From the NCBI RefSeq assembly GCF_008014775.2, contig NZ_CP144914.1, forward strand, positions 2,914,001-2,978,000: 64,000 nt of DNA. The letters are read 5' to 3'. Under the pieces are notes generated by a model. That model made no database searches, was not told the origin of the DNA, and worked only from the letters and a program-made list of their open reading frames with translations. The stretch comes from Alkalicoccus halolimnae (lineage in GTDB: Bacteria > Bacillota > Bacilli > Bacillales > Salisediminibacteriaceae). A program made the translations under genes and the position numbers. Shown piece by piece: positions 49,821 through 60,965 of the stretch; the first letter of the stretch is position 1, and every line of letters begins with the position of its first letter.

Positions 49821-51200
49821 TTATTTACTCTCTGATTGTTTACCGGCCGGCTCTTTCAGTTTCCAAGCCAGCAGGTCCCTTAGAAATTCAGGCATATAAT
49901 AAGTTTTGGATGCCAGCTCTGTCACAAAAGGGTACAGATGACTGAAAGTAATTAAATCAGGTACTGCTACACTGTAATATCGTTTCGGATCGATTCCGGC
50001 TCCATAGGTCTCCACATCTTTCATAGAACTCGTCGTCCATTCCTCCGAAGCGTAAAGCGTAAGTCCGAGAACCTTCCCACGAAATCCGTAACCTTTGAGC
50101 GGGTAATTGATCATCGTATTATCATTGGACTGCTTCATTAGATGGTACAAATCGCTGCCGCTCATGGAAACTTTCGCCGGATTTATCGGGTGGGGGCAAA
50201 TTTCATGGATATGCCGTTTCGTAATATCCCCTGCTGGAAGTCCTTTCAGCAGCAGACCGGAATTAACCATCGCTACATCCGCTTCACACCACTCCCGCAG
50301 AGCGTCCGCAAGAAGCAGGACAAGCGGAGATGGTTCATACCAGGAAACTTCAAGACCTTTAGGAAGGGTCGTAATTACTTCATCCATAAACGGCAGGGCG
50401 CGTTTTTCCACTTCTTTCAAAAGAGTGTCAGTCGCTTTGTCCCTGTTTCTCTTATTCACCTCATGTGTCTGTATATGGGCCACATAAGGCTCATTTTCCG
50501 CATCAACTGTTACTTCTCCCACGTGGGAGCCGGATCTGCCGCATTGATGAAGCCACGACTTATTTACTCTTTCTCCACCGTTCAGTACGTGATGAGTGTG
50601 CGCTCCAAGAATAAGATGAATATCCGGAAATTTATCCGCCATCTGCTTGTCCAGTCTGTATCCAAGGTGAGACAAGCAGATAATGAAATCGGCGCTTGCT
50701 TTCATTTCCGGAAGCAGTCCGTCGATTTCTTTCAGCGGGTCTGTAATGTGCCAGCCGAGTTCTTCATAAAAGGCATAGAAAGGATAGGTGACCCCAATTA
50801 CTGCTGCTTTTTTACCATTTGACAGTGGATATATTTTCCACGGACTGCACCAGTCAGGCCGACCTCCGTCCTTATTAAACAAATTGGCGAGCAGAATGTC
50901 AAATTCCGCATTATCATAAAGCGAATTAAGATCTTTTTTAGCCATCGTGATTCCTTCATTATTGCCTATCGTTACCGCTTTATAGTTCATTGCGTTAAGC
51001 AGGTCTGTATTTCCTTTTCCTACAAGTCCTTCTGTCAGCACGTGCATCCGGTCGCTATGATCGCCGATATCAAATAGCAGCACGTCATGACCCAGCTTCT
51101 CGGCCTGCCTCCGCTGTTTTTTCACTATTTCTGTTACTGCAGACCACTGCTCCAATTCGCTATGTAAATCGTTCGTATGCAGAACGGTAAGTGTATTCAT
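49821..51200 (-). CDS. yunD: Metallophosphatase/5'-nucleotidase YunD
   Basis: 459 residues with no signal peptide, so cytoplasmic. N-terminal metallophosphatase motifs HTNDLHS, DIGDHSD, GNNEG, SHLG and GAHTHH; C-terminal 5'-nucleotidase domain from about 290 (MVNSGLLLKGLPAGDITKRHI). It probably releases phosphate from nucleotides or related esters. Starts 15 bases after yunE, in the order yunF-yunE-yunD. Confidence 0.9.
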   Translation of the reverse strand: MNTLTVLHTNDLHSELEQWSAVTEIVKKQRRQAEKLGHDVLLFDIGDHSDRMHVLTEGLVGKGNTDLLNAMNYKAVTIGNNEGITMAKKDLNSLYDNAEFDILLANLFNKDGGRPDWCSPWKIYPLSNGKKAAVIGVTYPFYAFYEELGWHITDPLKEIDGLLPEMKASADFIICLSHLGYRLDKQMADKFPDIHLILGAHTHHVLNGGERVNKSWLHQCGRSGSHVGEVTVDAENEPYVAHIQTHEVNKRNRDKATDTLLKEVEKRALPFMDEVITTLPKGLEVSWYEPSPLVLLLADALREWCEADVAMVNSGLLLKGLPAGDITKRHIHEICPHPINPAKVSMSGSDLYHLMKQSNDNTMINYPLKGYGFRGKVLGLTLYASEEWTTSSMKDVETYGAGIDPKRYYSVAVPDLITFSHLYPFVTELASKTYYMPEFLRDLLAWKLKEPAGKQSESK

Positions 51201-51215
51201 GCGGCAGTCTCCTCT

Positions 51216-52037
51216 CTATCCATTGAAACCATCAAAAATAAGCCTGATTCCTATAATTACAAGTACGATGCGAAGCGCCAGAACGATCGTTTCATTTTTC
51301 ATACGGCTGTTAATCCAGGCTCCTATTTTCCCTCCGAACCAGGCACCTGGAATAAGTGCCATGGCATAAAACCAATCTACATTACCGAGTGCGATGTGGG
51401 AAACGGAGCTCACTGCGGCAGATAAAAAGACGAGAAACATCGAAGTAGCCACAGCAATATGTGCGGGAAAAGCAAACAGAATAATCATCGCCGGGACGAT
51501 CAAAGATCCTCCTCCAATACCGAAAAGTCCTGAGAACATACCTACAAAAAAAGCGATGCCTATCGCAAGGGATGGCTCGTACCCATATTCTCGCTGTGAG
51601 CCATCGCTTTCCTGAAAGGTGCGTTTTATGCCTCTTTTTCTAAGAGGCACCGGCTTTATTTTATTACGGATGAGCAGAATAAAAGAAACTAGAATGATGA
51701 AAAATCCAAAAGCGATCAGAAACCGCCCTGCATCTATGCCGTTATTCAGCCATACACCGAACAGAGCTCCGGGTCCGCTCCCGATAAAGAAAATCAGACC
51801 GCTTTGAAAGTCTACCTTTTTCTGTTTCATATAGGCCAGTGTAGAAGAAAGTCCGGTAAATATCATAACAAGCAGCGAAGTCCCTACAGCAACCTGAGGA
51901 GTAATTCCTTCAAATATCCCCGTGAAGCCGCCTAATACCATGAGAGCAGGAACGATAATGATTCCTCCACCGAGCCCCATAATACTGCCGACAATTGCTG
52001 CTGCAAGCCCTAAAAAAACAAGTAATATCCATTCCAT
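51216..52037 (-). CDS. yunE: TauE/SafE-family sulfite/organosulfonate exporter YunE
   Basis: 273 residues, about eight helices, with the two family repeats AAIVGSIMGLGGGIIIVPALM and GMFSGLFGIGGGSLIVPAMI. Anion export or uptake (sulfite, sulfonates) is the family role; the true substrate is unknown. Middle gene of yunFED. Confidence 0.9.
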   Translation of the reverse strand: MEWILLVFLGLAAAIVGSIMGLGGGIIIVPALMVLGGFTGIFEGITPQVAVGTSLLVMIFTGLSSTLAYMKQKKVDFQSGLIFFIGSGPGALFGVWLNNGIDAGRFLIAFGFFIILVSFILLIRNKIKPVPLRKRGIKRTFQESDGSQREYGYEPSLAIGIAFFVGMFSGLFGIGGGSLIVPAMIILFAFPAHIAVATSMFLVFLSAAVSSVSHIALGNVDWFYAMALIPGAWFGGKIGAWINSRMKNETIVLALRIVLVIIGIRLIFDGFNG

Positions 52038-52077
52038 AACTGATAAGCCCCTTCAGCCCTTTTCATTTTATCTGCCT

Positions 52078-52944
52078 TTAGTCCCCGCTGAACAAATCCA
52101 ACTGCTTCGGAGCAAGACCGGTATATTCCAATCCCAGCATCTGAATAAATTTTTTCGCATTGCCAGCTGCGTGTCCACCTGAATTGTTGTTGAAAACAAC
52201 CGTTACTTTTTTGCTCTCTGCTGCAATTTTTTTGACCTGCTCTGCCAGTTCAGAAAGTTCCTTCTCTGAATAATCATACAGATAACGGACACTGCGCCAC
52301 TCCTCGCCTTGAACCGGCTTCTGCCAAGCTGCTTTATTTCTCCCATGCAGCCTGATGAACGTGTGGTCCGGCTCCGTCACGACAGGAACAAACGGTACGG
52401 ATTTCTCTCCAATCTGCGGTTCATCGACTACGGTGTGGATCCATTTATCCTGCTTCATATAATCGATCGTCCGCTTTTTAAATTCCTCCTCATACCATGA
52501 TTGGTGGCGGAATTCGAGAGCAGCCGGAAATTCCCGAAGCTCTTCCCGGATCCACTTAATATACTGTACGTATTTCTGCTGGCAGTCATACCACGGAGGG
52601 AACTGACAGAGAACCGTACTCAGTTTACCGGCTTCAAGCATCGGCCGGAATGTTTTCCTGAAAGCTTCCAGCATTTCCTCCTTTGAATCAAATGGGATTT
52701 TACCGCGCTGATGACCGGTCATTCCCTGATACGCTTTTACTACAAATTGAAATGAGTCTGGTGTTTCTCTCAGCCATTTCTGAACGGAGGACGCGGGAGG
52801 GATCGCATAAAAAGAGGCGTCAAGCTCCACTACGGGAAAGTGGGCAGCATACGTTTCCAGTTTGGATGCAGAAGAAGGCAGTCCTTCATAAAGTGTATGA
52901 TGATCTCCCCAGCCAGTAAGCCCAATCACTATATTATCGCTCAT
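52078..52944 (-). CDS. yunF: DUF72 protein YunF
   Basis: 288 residues from the ATG at 52942-52944, with GAAGGAGGACG upstream; the frame open to 53001 adds unconserved residues. TIM-barrel DUF72 with GLTGWGDHHTLY, VVELDASFYAIPP, QFPPW, ALEFRHQSWY and VVFNNNSGGHAAGNA. No biochemical function is known for DUF72. Confidence 0.9.
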   Translation of the reverse strand: MSDNIVIGLTGWGDHHTLYEGLPSSASKLETYAAHFPVVELDASFYAIPPASSVQKWLRETPDSFQFVVKAYQGMTGHQRGKIPFDSKEEMLEAFRKTFRPMLEAGKLSTVLCQFPPWYDCQQKYVQYIKWIREELREFPAALEFRHQSWYEEEFKKRTIDYMKQDKWIHTVVDEPQIGEKSVPFVPVVTEPDHTFIRLHGRNKAAWQKPVQGEEWRSVRYLYDYSEKELSELAEQVKKIAAESKKVTVVFNNNSGGHAAGNAKKFIQMLGLEYTGLAPKQLDLFSGD

Positions 52945-53283
52945 GGTACGTCCTCCTTCTTGTAGGATCTGCCTGAACACCAGCAGGCCTTCCGTCAACA
53001 AACAGTCAGTAATTCAGTATAAGATTCAATTTCAAAAATTGAAACCATTACCTTTTAAAACGAATCAGTTCAGGGACCTTCGCTCCAGATGAGGTCTTTT
53101 CCGACAGCTTGCATTCAGCTTCATTTTTTTTATAAACAGAAGAATTTTAAAGGGATAACCAGATTATTTTTCGTTTATATGTCAAAAAAGCACCTATTAA
53201 ATTGATTTATATGTATACAAAACCTTTTACCCTGTTTCTGCGTTCAGGACACATTAATCTGTATGTGTGTTTATTAAAAGAAA
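52945..53283. other. Intergenic stretch, nothing recognised
   Basis: About 340 bp of A+T-rich sequence between yunF and MITE copy H. A short inverted repeat AATTTCAAAAATTGAAA is near 53030. No gene. Confidence 0.45.
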
Positions 53284-53465
53284 AGCTGCCTTGAAAATAA
53301 AGCAGATAAACGCGCGCTTTCGTTTCCATGTGGACGCTTTCCGCTGCCGTCTCTGCCTTGTCACTGCTTTCTATCTTCTTGATTCAACCAGCGGGCTTTC
53401 TGTATTTAAAAATCAAAACGAAGCGGAGTTTTCTATATGTATCAGCATTAAACTTTAAGACAGCT
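53284..53465 (+). mobile_element. MITE-like element, copy H (182 bp) with 8-bp target duplication in the suf terminator
   Basis: It starts AGCTGCCTTGAAAATAAAG and ends AACTTTAAGACAGCT; the ends are inverted repeats. AAAAGAAA lies on both sides (53276-53283, 53466-53473). The right duplication is exactly the T-tract (read on the minus strand) of the sufB terminator hairpin. The interior links the left part of copy A to its right half (TTCAACCAGCGG, AATCAAAACGAAGCGGA). Confidence 0.87.
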
Positions 53466-53469
53466 AAAA

Positions 53470-53502
53470 GAAAAGCGAACCCGCTTTGCGCGAGTTCGCT
53501 CT
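53470..53502 (-). terminator. Terminator of the suf operon
   Basis: AGCGAACCCG pairs with CGAGTTCGCT with one wobble; the minus-strand tail is TTTTCTTTT, where MITE copy H begins. Confidence 0.82.
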
Positions 53503-53514
53503 CATCCTGATTTA

Positions 53515-54912
53515 TTAACCGATCGAACCTTCCATCTCGAACTTGATGAGACGGTTCATTTCGACCGCATACTCCATCGGAAGTTCTTTTGTAAATGGCT
53601 CGATGAAGCCCATAACAATCATTTCTGTTGCTTCCTGCTCGGAAACACCGCGGCTCATAAGATAGAAGAGCTGCTCTTCTGATACTTTTGATACCGTCGC
53701 TTCATGTTCAAGCGAAATGTTATTGTTAAGAATTTCGTTGTACGGAATTGTATCTGATGTGGATTTGTTATCCATAATCAGCGTATCACACTCAATGTTG
53801 GAGCGGGACCGCTCTGATTTACGTCCGAAGTGAACGATACCGCGGTACGTTACTTTACCGCCGTGCTTGGAGATCGACTTCGATACGATGGAAGACGAGC
53901 AGTCCGGAGCAAGGTGCGTCATTTTTGCGCCTGCATCCTGGTGCTGTCCCTTCCCTGCGATTGCAATGGAAAGAACGTTTCCACGAGCTCCACGGCCTTT
54001 CATGACAACAGCTGGATATTTCATCGTCAGCTTGGAGCCAATGTTCCCGTCGACCCATTCCATCGTTGCATTCTCTTCCGCTACTGCACGCTTCGTTACG
54101 AGATTGTATACGTTCGGCGCCCAGTTTTGAATAGTTGTATAACGGCAGTAGGCATCCTTTTTAACGATAATTTCCACAACTGCACTGTGAAGAGAGTTCG
54201 TTGTATAAACCGGCGCTGTACAGCCTTCTACATAATGCACCGAGCTGCCTTCATCAGCAATGATCAGCGTACGCTCGAACTGTCCCATATTTTCTGAGTT
54301 AATACGGAAGTAAGCCTGCAGCGGCGTATCACTTTTCACGCCTTTTGGAACGTAGATAAACGAACCGCCCGACCATACAGCCGAGTTAAGAGCTGCGAAC
54401 TTGTTGTCGGATGGAGGGATCACTTTACCGAAGTGCTCGCGGAAAATTTCTTCATCTTCCACCATCGCAGAATCAGTATCTTTAAAGATAATTCCCTGTT
54501 CCGTTAATTCTTCTTTCATATTGTGATAAACTACTTCAGACTCATACTGGGCGGAAACACCGGCGAGGTATTTCTGCTCCGCTTCCGGAATTCCAAGTTT
54601 ATCAAACGTATTTTTAATCTCTTCCGGTACTTCATCCCATGAACGCTCGGACTTCTCAGAAGGCCTCACATAATAAGTGATTTCGTCAAAGTCCAGATCC
54701 GAAATATCTCCGCCCCATGTCGGCATCGGCATTTTATAAAACTGCTCCAATGACTTCAGACGGAAATCAAGCATCCACTGAGGTTCCTCTTTAATTTTGG
54801 AAATTTCACGGACAATATCTTCCGTCAGACCTTTTTTTGAACGGAAAACAGAAACGTCTTTATCTGAAAATCCATATTGATAGTCTTCCATTTCCGGCAT
54901 TTGTTTTGCCAT
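53515..54912 (-). CDS. sufB: Fe-S assembly scaffold SufB
   Basis: 465 residues, the standard length. Beta-helix core with [62 protein letters not shown] and [21 protein letters not shown]. It forms the SufBC2D scaffold where clusters are built. Last gene of sufCDSUB, 128 bases after sufU. Confidence 0.97.
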   Translation of the reverse strand: MAKQMPEMEDYQYGFSDKDVSVFRSKKGLTEDIVREISKIKEEPQWMLDFRLKSLEQFYKMPMPTWGGDISDLDFDEITYYVRPSEKSERSWDEVPEEIKNTFDKLGIPEAEQKYLAGVSAQYESEVVYHNMKEELTEQGIIFKDTDSAMVEDEEIFREHFGKVIPPSDNKFAALNSAVWSGGSFIYVPKGVKSDTPLQAYFRINSENMGQFERTLIIADEGSSVHYVEGCTAPVYTTNSLHSAVVEIIVKKDAYCRYTTIQNWAPNVYNLVTKRAVAEENATMEWVDGNIGSKLTMKYPAVVMKGRGARGNVLSIAIAGKGQHQDAGAKMTHLAPDCSSSIVSKSISKHGGKVTYRGIVHFGRKSERSRSNIECDTLIMDNKSTSDTIPYNEILNNNISLEHEATVSKVSEEQLFYLMSRGVSEQEATEMIVMGFIEPFTKELPMEYAVEMNRLIKFEMEGSIG

Positions 54913-55040
54913 ATGAAACCCTCCTTCATAAATCTTACAGAGGCATCTGCCTCACTGTCTTTTATTTAAAAACGAATGTGCATCTTCAGGTGATGGTTTC
55001 ATTCTACATGAATAAAGCTTTTTTTACAAAGTTTGAAAGT

Positions 55041-56691
<1,651 letters not shown>

Positions 56692-57999
56692 TTAATACAC
56701 TTTCCTTTCGATCAGTTCATAAAGCTGCTTTTTAACCGAGTCAATCGGCAGTGCACCTACGACCGGCTCAAGGAAACCGTGAATAATTAAACGCTCTGCT
56801 TCCTGACGGGAAAGTCCACGGCTCATCAGATAAAACATCTGCAGAGGATCGATCTTGCCTACAGAAGCTGCATGGCCCGCCGTTACGTCATCTTCATCAA
56901 TCAAAAGAATCGGATTGGCATCGCCGCGCGCCTTTTCGCTGAGCATCAATACACGCTCTGTCTGTTCTCCATTGGCTTTAGTCGCACCTTTAATAATCTT
57001 GGAAATACCGTTGAAGATGGACGTTGCTGATTCTTTCAGCACCCCGTGCTTAAGAATCTGGCCGTCGGTATCTTTACCGTAGTGCACGACGTTAGTCGTA
57101 AAGTTCTGAACCTGTTTACCGCGGCCGATGGATACACTTTTCGTATCGCCATATGAACCCTGACCGTGAAGGTAAGTTGTATTTTCAGAAACGGTATTAC
57201 CGTCATTCATTAAACCGAGAGCCCAGTAAAGCTGAGCGTCGCGGCCGTTGACCTGTCCACGGCGGTTTACATAAGTGGTAACCGAATCAGCCAGGTTGTC
57301 CACTGCACCGAATCGTACTGTGGCACCATCGCCCACATATACTTCCGCTATAATATTAGCTGTCGACTGCTCACCGGAGCCTTCGCTGAGATAGTTCTCA
57401 ATATAAGTTAAAGAACTGTGTTCTTCCGCTACGATAAGCACGTGGTTAAAGAGACCGAAGTTACCTTCATGAGCAAAAATAGCCTGAAGAGGAGCCTGTA
57501 CTTCTACGTTTTTTGGAACATAGATGAAAGTACCTCCATTAACAAGCGCTGCGTGTGCAGCTGTCAGACTGTTCTCATTTGCAGAAATCGCATCCTGCAT
57601 GAAGTACTTCTGTACAAGTTCTCCGTGATCCCGGAGAGCAGATTCGATATCTGTGAAAATAACGCCTTTTTCCTGAAGTTCTGCCTGAGCAGCCAGGTAC
57701 GTTGTTACGCCGTTTTTCTGCGTCAGCAGATTTTCTATTTTATCTTCTTCTCCTACAAGTGTGCGGACCGCATCGGAAAGCTCTGCATAAGAAGAAGTTG
57801 CTTCTGCGTTTGCATCATAGGAAAAGGAAGTAAAATTCCATTTCGTAATTTTCGTTTTGTCCGGATTTGGCAGTTCCAGTCTGCCTGCTTTTGACAAAGC
57901 ATCGAGACGCATATCACTGAACCACTTCGGCTCCTGACGGCCTTTTGAAAAGCTCTGAAGCTGTTGTTCATTTATTGGAAAGGTTAATTCTGTTGCCAT
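56692..57999 (-). CDS. sufD: Fe-S assembly protein SufD
   Basis: 435 residues. N-terminal helical part, then the beta-helix (GGTFIYVPKNVEVQAPLQAIF, SGEQSTANIIAEVYVGDGATV, FNGISKIIKGATKANGEQTERVLML) and the C-terminal DDVTAGHAASVGKIDPLQMFYLMSRGL, which holds the conserved His of SufD. Partner of SufB in the scaffold. Confidence 0.95.
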   Translation of the reverse strand: MATELTFPINEQQLQSFSKGRQEPKWFSDMRLDALSKAGRLELPNPDKTKITKWNFTSFSYDANAEATSSYAELSDAVRTLVGEEDKIENLLTQKNGVTTYLAAQAELQEKGVIFTDIESALRDHGELVQKYFMQDAISANENSLTAAHAALVNGGTFIYVPKNVEVQAPLQAIFAHEGNFGLFNHVLIVAEEHSSLTYIENYLSEGSGEQSTANIIAEVYVGDGATVRFGAVDNLADSVTTYVNRRGQVNGRDAQLYWALGLMNDGNTVSENTTYLHGQGSYGDTKSVSIGRGKQVQNFTTNVVHYGKDTDGQILKHGVLKESATSIFNGISKIIKGATKANGEQTERVLMLSEKARGDANPILLIDEDDVTAGHAASVGKIDPLQMFYLMSRGLSRQEAERLIIHGFLEPVVGALPIDSVKKQLYELIERKVY

Positions 58000-58021
58000 C
58001 TTCGCATCCTCCTTCTACAGC

Positions 58022-58804
58022 TTATTTCTGTCCTACTCTCTCATCTTCAATACCGAGTTCGTCCTTAATCCAGTCATACCCGTTTTCTTCAAGCTTCTGG
58101 GCAAGCTCAGGACCACCGGATTTCACGATTCGTCCCTGCATCATAACGTGGACGAAGTCCGGCTTAATGTAGTTAAGAAGACGCTGGTAGTGAGTGATGA
58201 TCATGCAGCCGAAATCTTCACTGCGGAGTTCATTAATGCCTTTTGCTACAACTTTCAGAGCATCAATATCAAGACCGGAGTCTATTTCATCCAGAATAGC
58301 CATTTTCGGCTCAAGCATAAGAAGCTGCAGAATCTCATTCCGCTTCTTCTCGCCGCCGGAGAAGCCTTCATTTAAATACCGGTGCTGGAAAGACTGGTCA
58401 ATTTCAAGTGTTCCCATTTTATCATCAATTTTACGGATAAACTGCATAAGTGAAACCTGATTGTCCTCATCACGGTCAGCATTCATCGCTGAACGGATAA
58501 AGTCCGCATTCGTCACTCCGGAAACTTCACTTGGATACTGCATAGCAAGGAAAAGTCCTGCACGTGCACGCTCGTCTACTTCCATATCAAAAAGGTCTTC
58601 TCCGTTAAATGTTGCTTCCCCGCTTGTAACTTCATACTTCGGGTGCCCCATAAGTGCGGATGCCAACGTCGATTTACCTGTTCCGTTCGGCCCCATAATA
58701 GCGTGAATCTCTCCACCCTTTACATCTATGCCAAATCCTTTTAATATCTCCGTATCTTCAATCGATACGTGAAGATCTTTTACACTCAAGCTTGGTTTAG
58801 TCAT
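58022..58804 (-). CDS. sufC: Fe-S assembly ATPase SufC
   Basis: 260 residues, ABC-type ATPase without a membrane partner. Walker A GPNGTGKST (38-46), signature FSGGEKKRNE, Walker B MAILDEIDSGLD. It drives conformational change in SufBC2D. First gene of the operon; ribosome site ATGGAGG. Confidence 0.96.
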   Translation of the reverse strand: MTKPSLSVKDLHVSIEDTEILKGFGIDVKGGEIHAIMGPNGTGKSTLASALMGHPKYEVTSGEATFNGEDLFDMEVDERARAGLFLAMQYPSEVSGVTNADFIRSAMNADRDEDNQVSLMQFIRKIDDKMGTLEIDQSFQHRYLNEGFSGGEKKRNEILQLLMLEPKMAILDEIDSGLDIDALKVVAKGINELRSEDFGCMIITHYQRLLNYIKPDFVHVMMQGRIVKSGGPELAQKLEENGYDWIKDELGIEDERVGQK

Positions 58805-59205
58805 GAATCATACCTCCATATTTTTTGAAAGTTAGTCTATACGCATGTTATAATATACCGCGTAAAAACAGGCAGCAGAATCACTCCCCGCTCCACGTTT
58901 CATTATAACATACAAACCTTCAATAGATTCTTAAATTATTCTCATTCTAATCTTATCTTATATGTATAATGAGTTCAAGCCATACACTTAATTCTTTTGT
59001 TTAAGCTTGGTACACAGGCACTTTTTACGTATTTTCAATTATTTGGATGATTCTTTCCCCTTCTTCCTTATTCTCAATAGGAAGTTTTTTTTGAATCTAA
59101 ATGAGAATGAATCTTAATTAGCACAAGGGAAGTGCGCGCACGTCATTTCTTAGCCGGTATACTTTTTGCCACCATTCTTTTTTTAGGCTGCTCTGAAAAT
59201 ATCAC
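58805..59205. promoter_or_regulatory. suf upstream region with TGAGAAT-type motifs
   Basis: Contains the suf promoter region (TATAAT on the minus strand near 58912; TATATTATAA near 58850). TCATTCTAATCTT (58942-58954) and AATGAGAATGAATCTTAATT (59100-59119) resemble Fur-box pieces, as does AATTCTCATTCAA at 59508-59520. One more MITE-like end GGCTGCTCTGAAAAT is at 59186-59200. No gene other than the small one that follows. Confidence 0.35.
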
Positions 59206-59238
59206 AAAAAAAACCGGCAGGCACTCTGCCGGCCGGTT
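59206..59238 (-). terminator. Terminator of the small gene at 59250
   Basis: AACCGGCCGGCA pairs with TGCCTGCCGGTT with one mismatch, then eight T on the minus strand. It starts 12 bases after the small frame's stop. Confidence 0.85.
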
Positions 59239-59249
59239 ATGTTAAGTAC

Positions 59250-59393
59250 TTATCCATGCTGTAGTTTTTCTACGATTTTCTGACACTGCTCGTATTCTTT
59301 CTGACGGCTCTCTTCTACTTTAAGCCGGTTTTCAAGTCTACGATTGTACTCCCCGTATCCCATTCCGTGTGAAGAATGCATCGCTTTTTCCAT
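59250..59393 (-). CDS. Possible small charged protein, 47 residues
   Basis: From the ATG at 59391-59393 it reads MEKAMHSSHGMGYGEYNRRL then a charged helix (RLKVEESRQKEYEQCQKIVEKL). The only good ribosome site (GAGAGGAAAG) is 45 bases further upstream, followed by GTG in another frame that stops after seven codons; the small frame stays open back to a TGA just after that site. So either the start codon was lost, or there is a frameshift, or a short leader peptide is translated first. A strong terminator directly follows, which supports a real gene. Confidence 0.5.
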   Translation of the reverse strand: MEKAMHSSHGMGYGEYNRRLENRLKVEESRQKEYEQCQKIVEKLQHG

Positions 59394-59772
59394 TTCAGTA
59401 GTCGTTTTCGTATCAATCTGATGGATAGTAAATCACTTTCCTCTCGAGTTTTTTGTCCGCATTTGCATCGGATAAGTAATATATTAGCACTTCATCCTTT
59501 GTGAACCAATTCTCATTCAAAGTCATATTGTCTGATAATTCAGCTTTTTTCCCATTCATGAATTATCAAATAACTGTACTCTTTAATTTGGGCTGTTTCC
59601 TCCCGTATTCTCCCTAATGCTCCAGACCGACAAATTTAAACCTCCGTTACCTTTCCTTTTCTACCGATTATTGCATCCTGTTTCTACTGAAATCAGAGGG
59701 TCTCTCCCTGTTTTAAGGATGCCTCCCGTGAAGGGAAGTAAGTTCAGCCAGACCAAAAAATAACAATACAAC
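59394..59772. other. Intergenic stretch, nothing further recognised
   Basis: Contains the ribosome site and presumed promoter of the small gene; apart from a TGAGAAT-type motif near 59510, nothing stands out. Confidence 0.4.
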
Positions 59773-59800
59773 AAAAAAGCTGACCTGAGGGGATCAGCTT
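59773..59800 (-). terminator. Second hairpin terminator downstream of metQ
   Basis: AAGCTGACC pairs with GGATCAGCTT around a small loop; six T follow on the minus strand. It resembles the first metQ terminator in sequence (CTGAYCCCCTCAGG) and stands 140 bases beyond it. Confidence 0.7.
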
Positions 59801-59937
59801 CTCAGTGTATATACCAGTTCTTCGTGCTTCTGTTTAAGCAGCCGTTCTTTTCTTTCCTGCGCTCATGGAAAGGCGGAAAACGCTGCTCCATTGGGCTGGC
59901 TGTGCAGACAAACTGCATTTGTCTGCATGTTCAGGTT

Positions 59938-59973
59938 AAAAAAGAGGCTGACCCTGTCAGGCCAGCCCCCTCA
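59938..59973 (-). terminator. Terminator of metNIQ
   Basis: Minus strand GAGGGGGCTG and CAGCCTC form the stem with an inner CCTG/CAGG pair, then six T. It lies 12 bases after the metQ stop. Confidence 0.82.
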
Positions 59974-59984
59974 GCTTAATATTT

Positions 59985-60941
59985 TTATTCTTCTACAGGT
60001 ACAACGGCACCTTCATAATTCTCTTCAATAAACCCACGGACATCTTCTGAACGTAGAACATCTACAAGAATATCCAGACGCTCATCGCCTTCATCTTCAC
60101 TGTTAGCTGCGATAACGTTGACGTATGGGTTATCACCATCTGCCGACTCCATAGCTATTGCATCTTCGAGCGGATTAAGTCCTGCATCAAGCGCATAGTT
60201 TGAATTGATCAGCACAGCATCCCCTTCATTGTTTTCGTAAGCAGTAGGAAGCAGTGCAGCCTCAACATTATCCTGGAAATTAAAATCGTTTGGATTCTCA
60301 GCTATATCGTCGATAGTCGCATTGATTCCTGCCTCTTCTTCAAGAGTAATCAACCCTTCTTCTTCAAGCATCATCAAAATACGGCCGTGATCGGCAACGG
60401 AGCTGCTCATGATAATTTCCGCTCCCTCAGGAAGAGCATCAAGGGAATCATATTCCTGGGAATAGAGACCGATCGGCTCAATGTGAATGCCGCCTTTATT
60501 AACAAAATCATAGTCGAATTCCTCCATCTGTGACTCCAGATAAGGAACGTGCTGAAAGTAGTTTGCATCAAGCTCCCCTTCGTCGAGAGACTGGTTAGGA
60601 AGGATATAGTCATTGAACGTAACAATTTCAAGCTCTACCCCTTCTTCTTCAAGAAGGGACTCGGAGTATTCCAAAATTTCAGCGTGAGGAACGTTGGAAG
60701 CGCCAACTGTAAGTGTTTCAAAATCCTCAGAAGCTTCATTCCCGTTGTTTTCATCAGCTGTATTATTATCTGTTGACTCGTTGTCAGTTTCTTCTGTTTC
60801 TGCGGCATTGTTTGTTTCTGCGCTGTTATTTGTTTCTCCATTGTTTCCTGTACCATTATTTGTTTCTTCACCGTTGGTGCCGCAGGCTGCTAGAAAAGCC
60901 GCTGTTGCTGTAATTGCTGCAATCTGTACTGTCTTCTTCAT
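59985..60941 (-). CDS. metQ: Methionine ABC transporter substrate-binding lipoprotein MetQ
   Basis: 318 residues. Signal peptide with lipobox LAAC (Cys20). An acidic, Asn/Thr/Glu-rich linker of about 50 residues precedes the NlpA/MetQ domain, which begins near FETLTVGASNVPHAEIL and includes LDANYFQHVPYL and PNDFNFQDNVEAALLPTAYEN. Longer than usual because of the linker. It captures methionine for MetNI. Last gene of the operon. Confidence 0.92.
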   Translation of the reverse strand: MKKTVQIAAITATAAFLAACGTNGEETNNGTGNNGETNNSAETNNAAETEETDNESTDNNTADENNGNEASEDFETLTVGASNVPHAEILEYSESLLEEEGVELEIVTFNDYILPNQSLDEGELDANYFQHVPYLESQMEEFDYDFVNKGGIHIEPIGLYSQEYDSLDALPEGAEIIMSSSVADHGRILMMLEEEGLITLEEEAGINATIDDIAENPNDFNFQDNVEAALLPTAYENNEGDAVLINSNYALDAGLNPLEDAIAMESADGDNPYVNVIAANSEDEGDERLDILVDVLRSEDVRGFIEENYEGAVVPVEE

Positions 60942-60965
60942 ATTTAAATCCCCCTGTTATGATAA

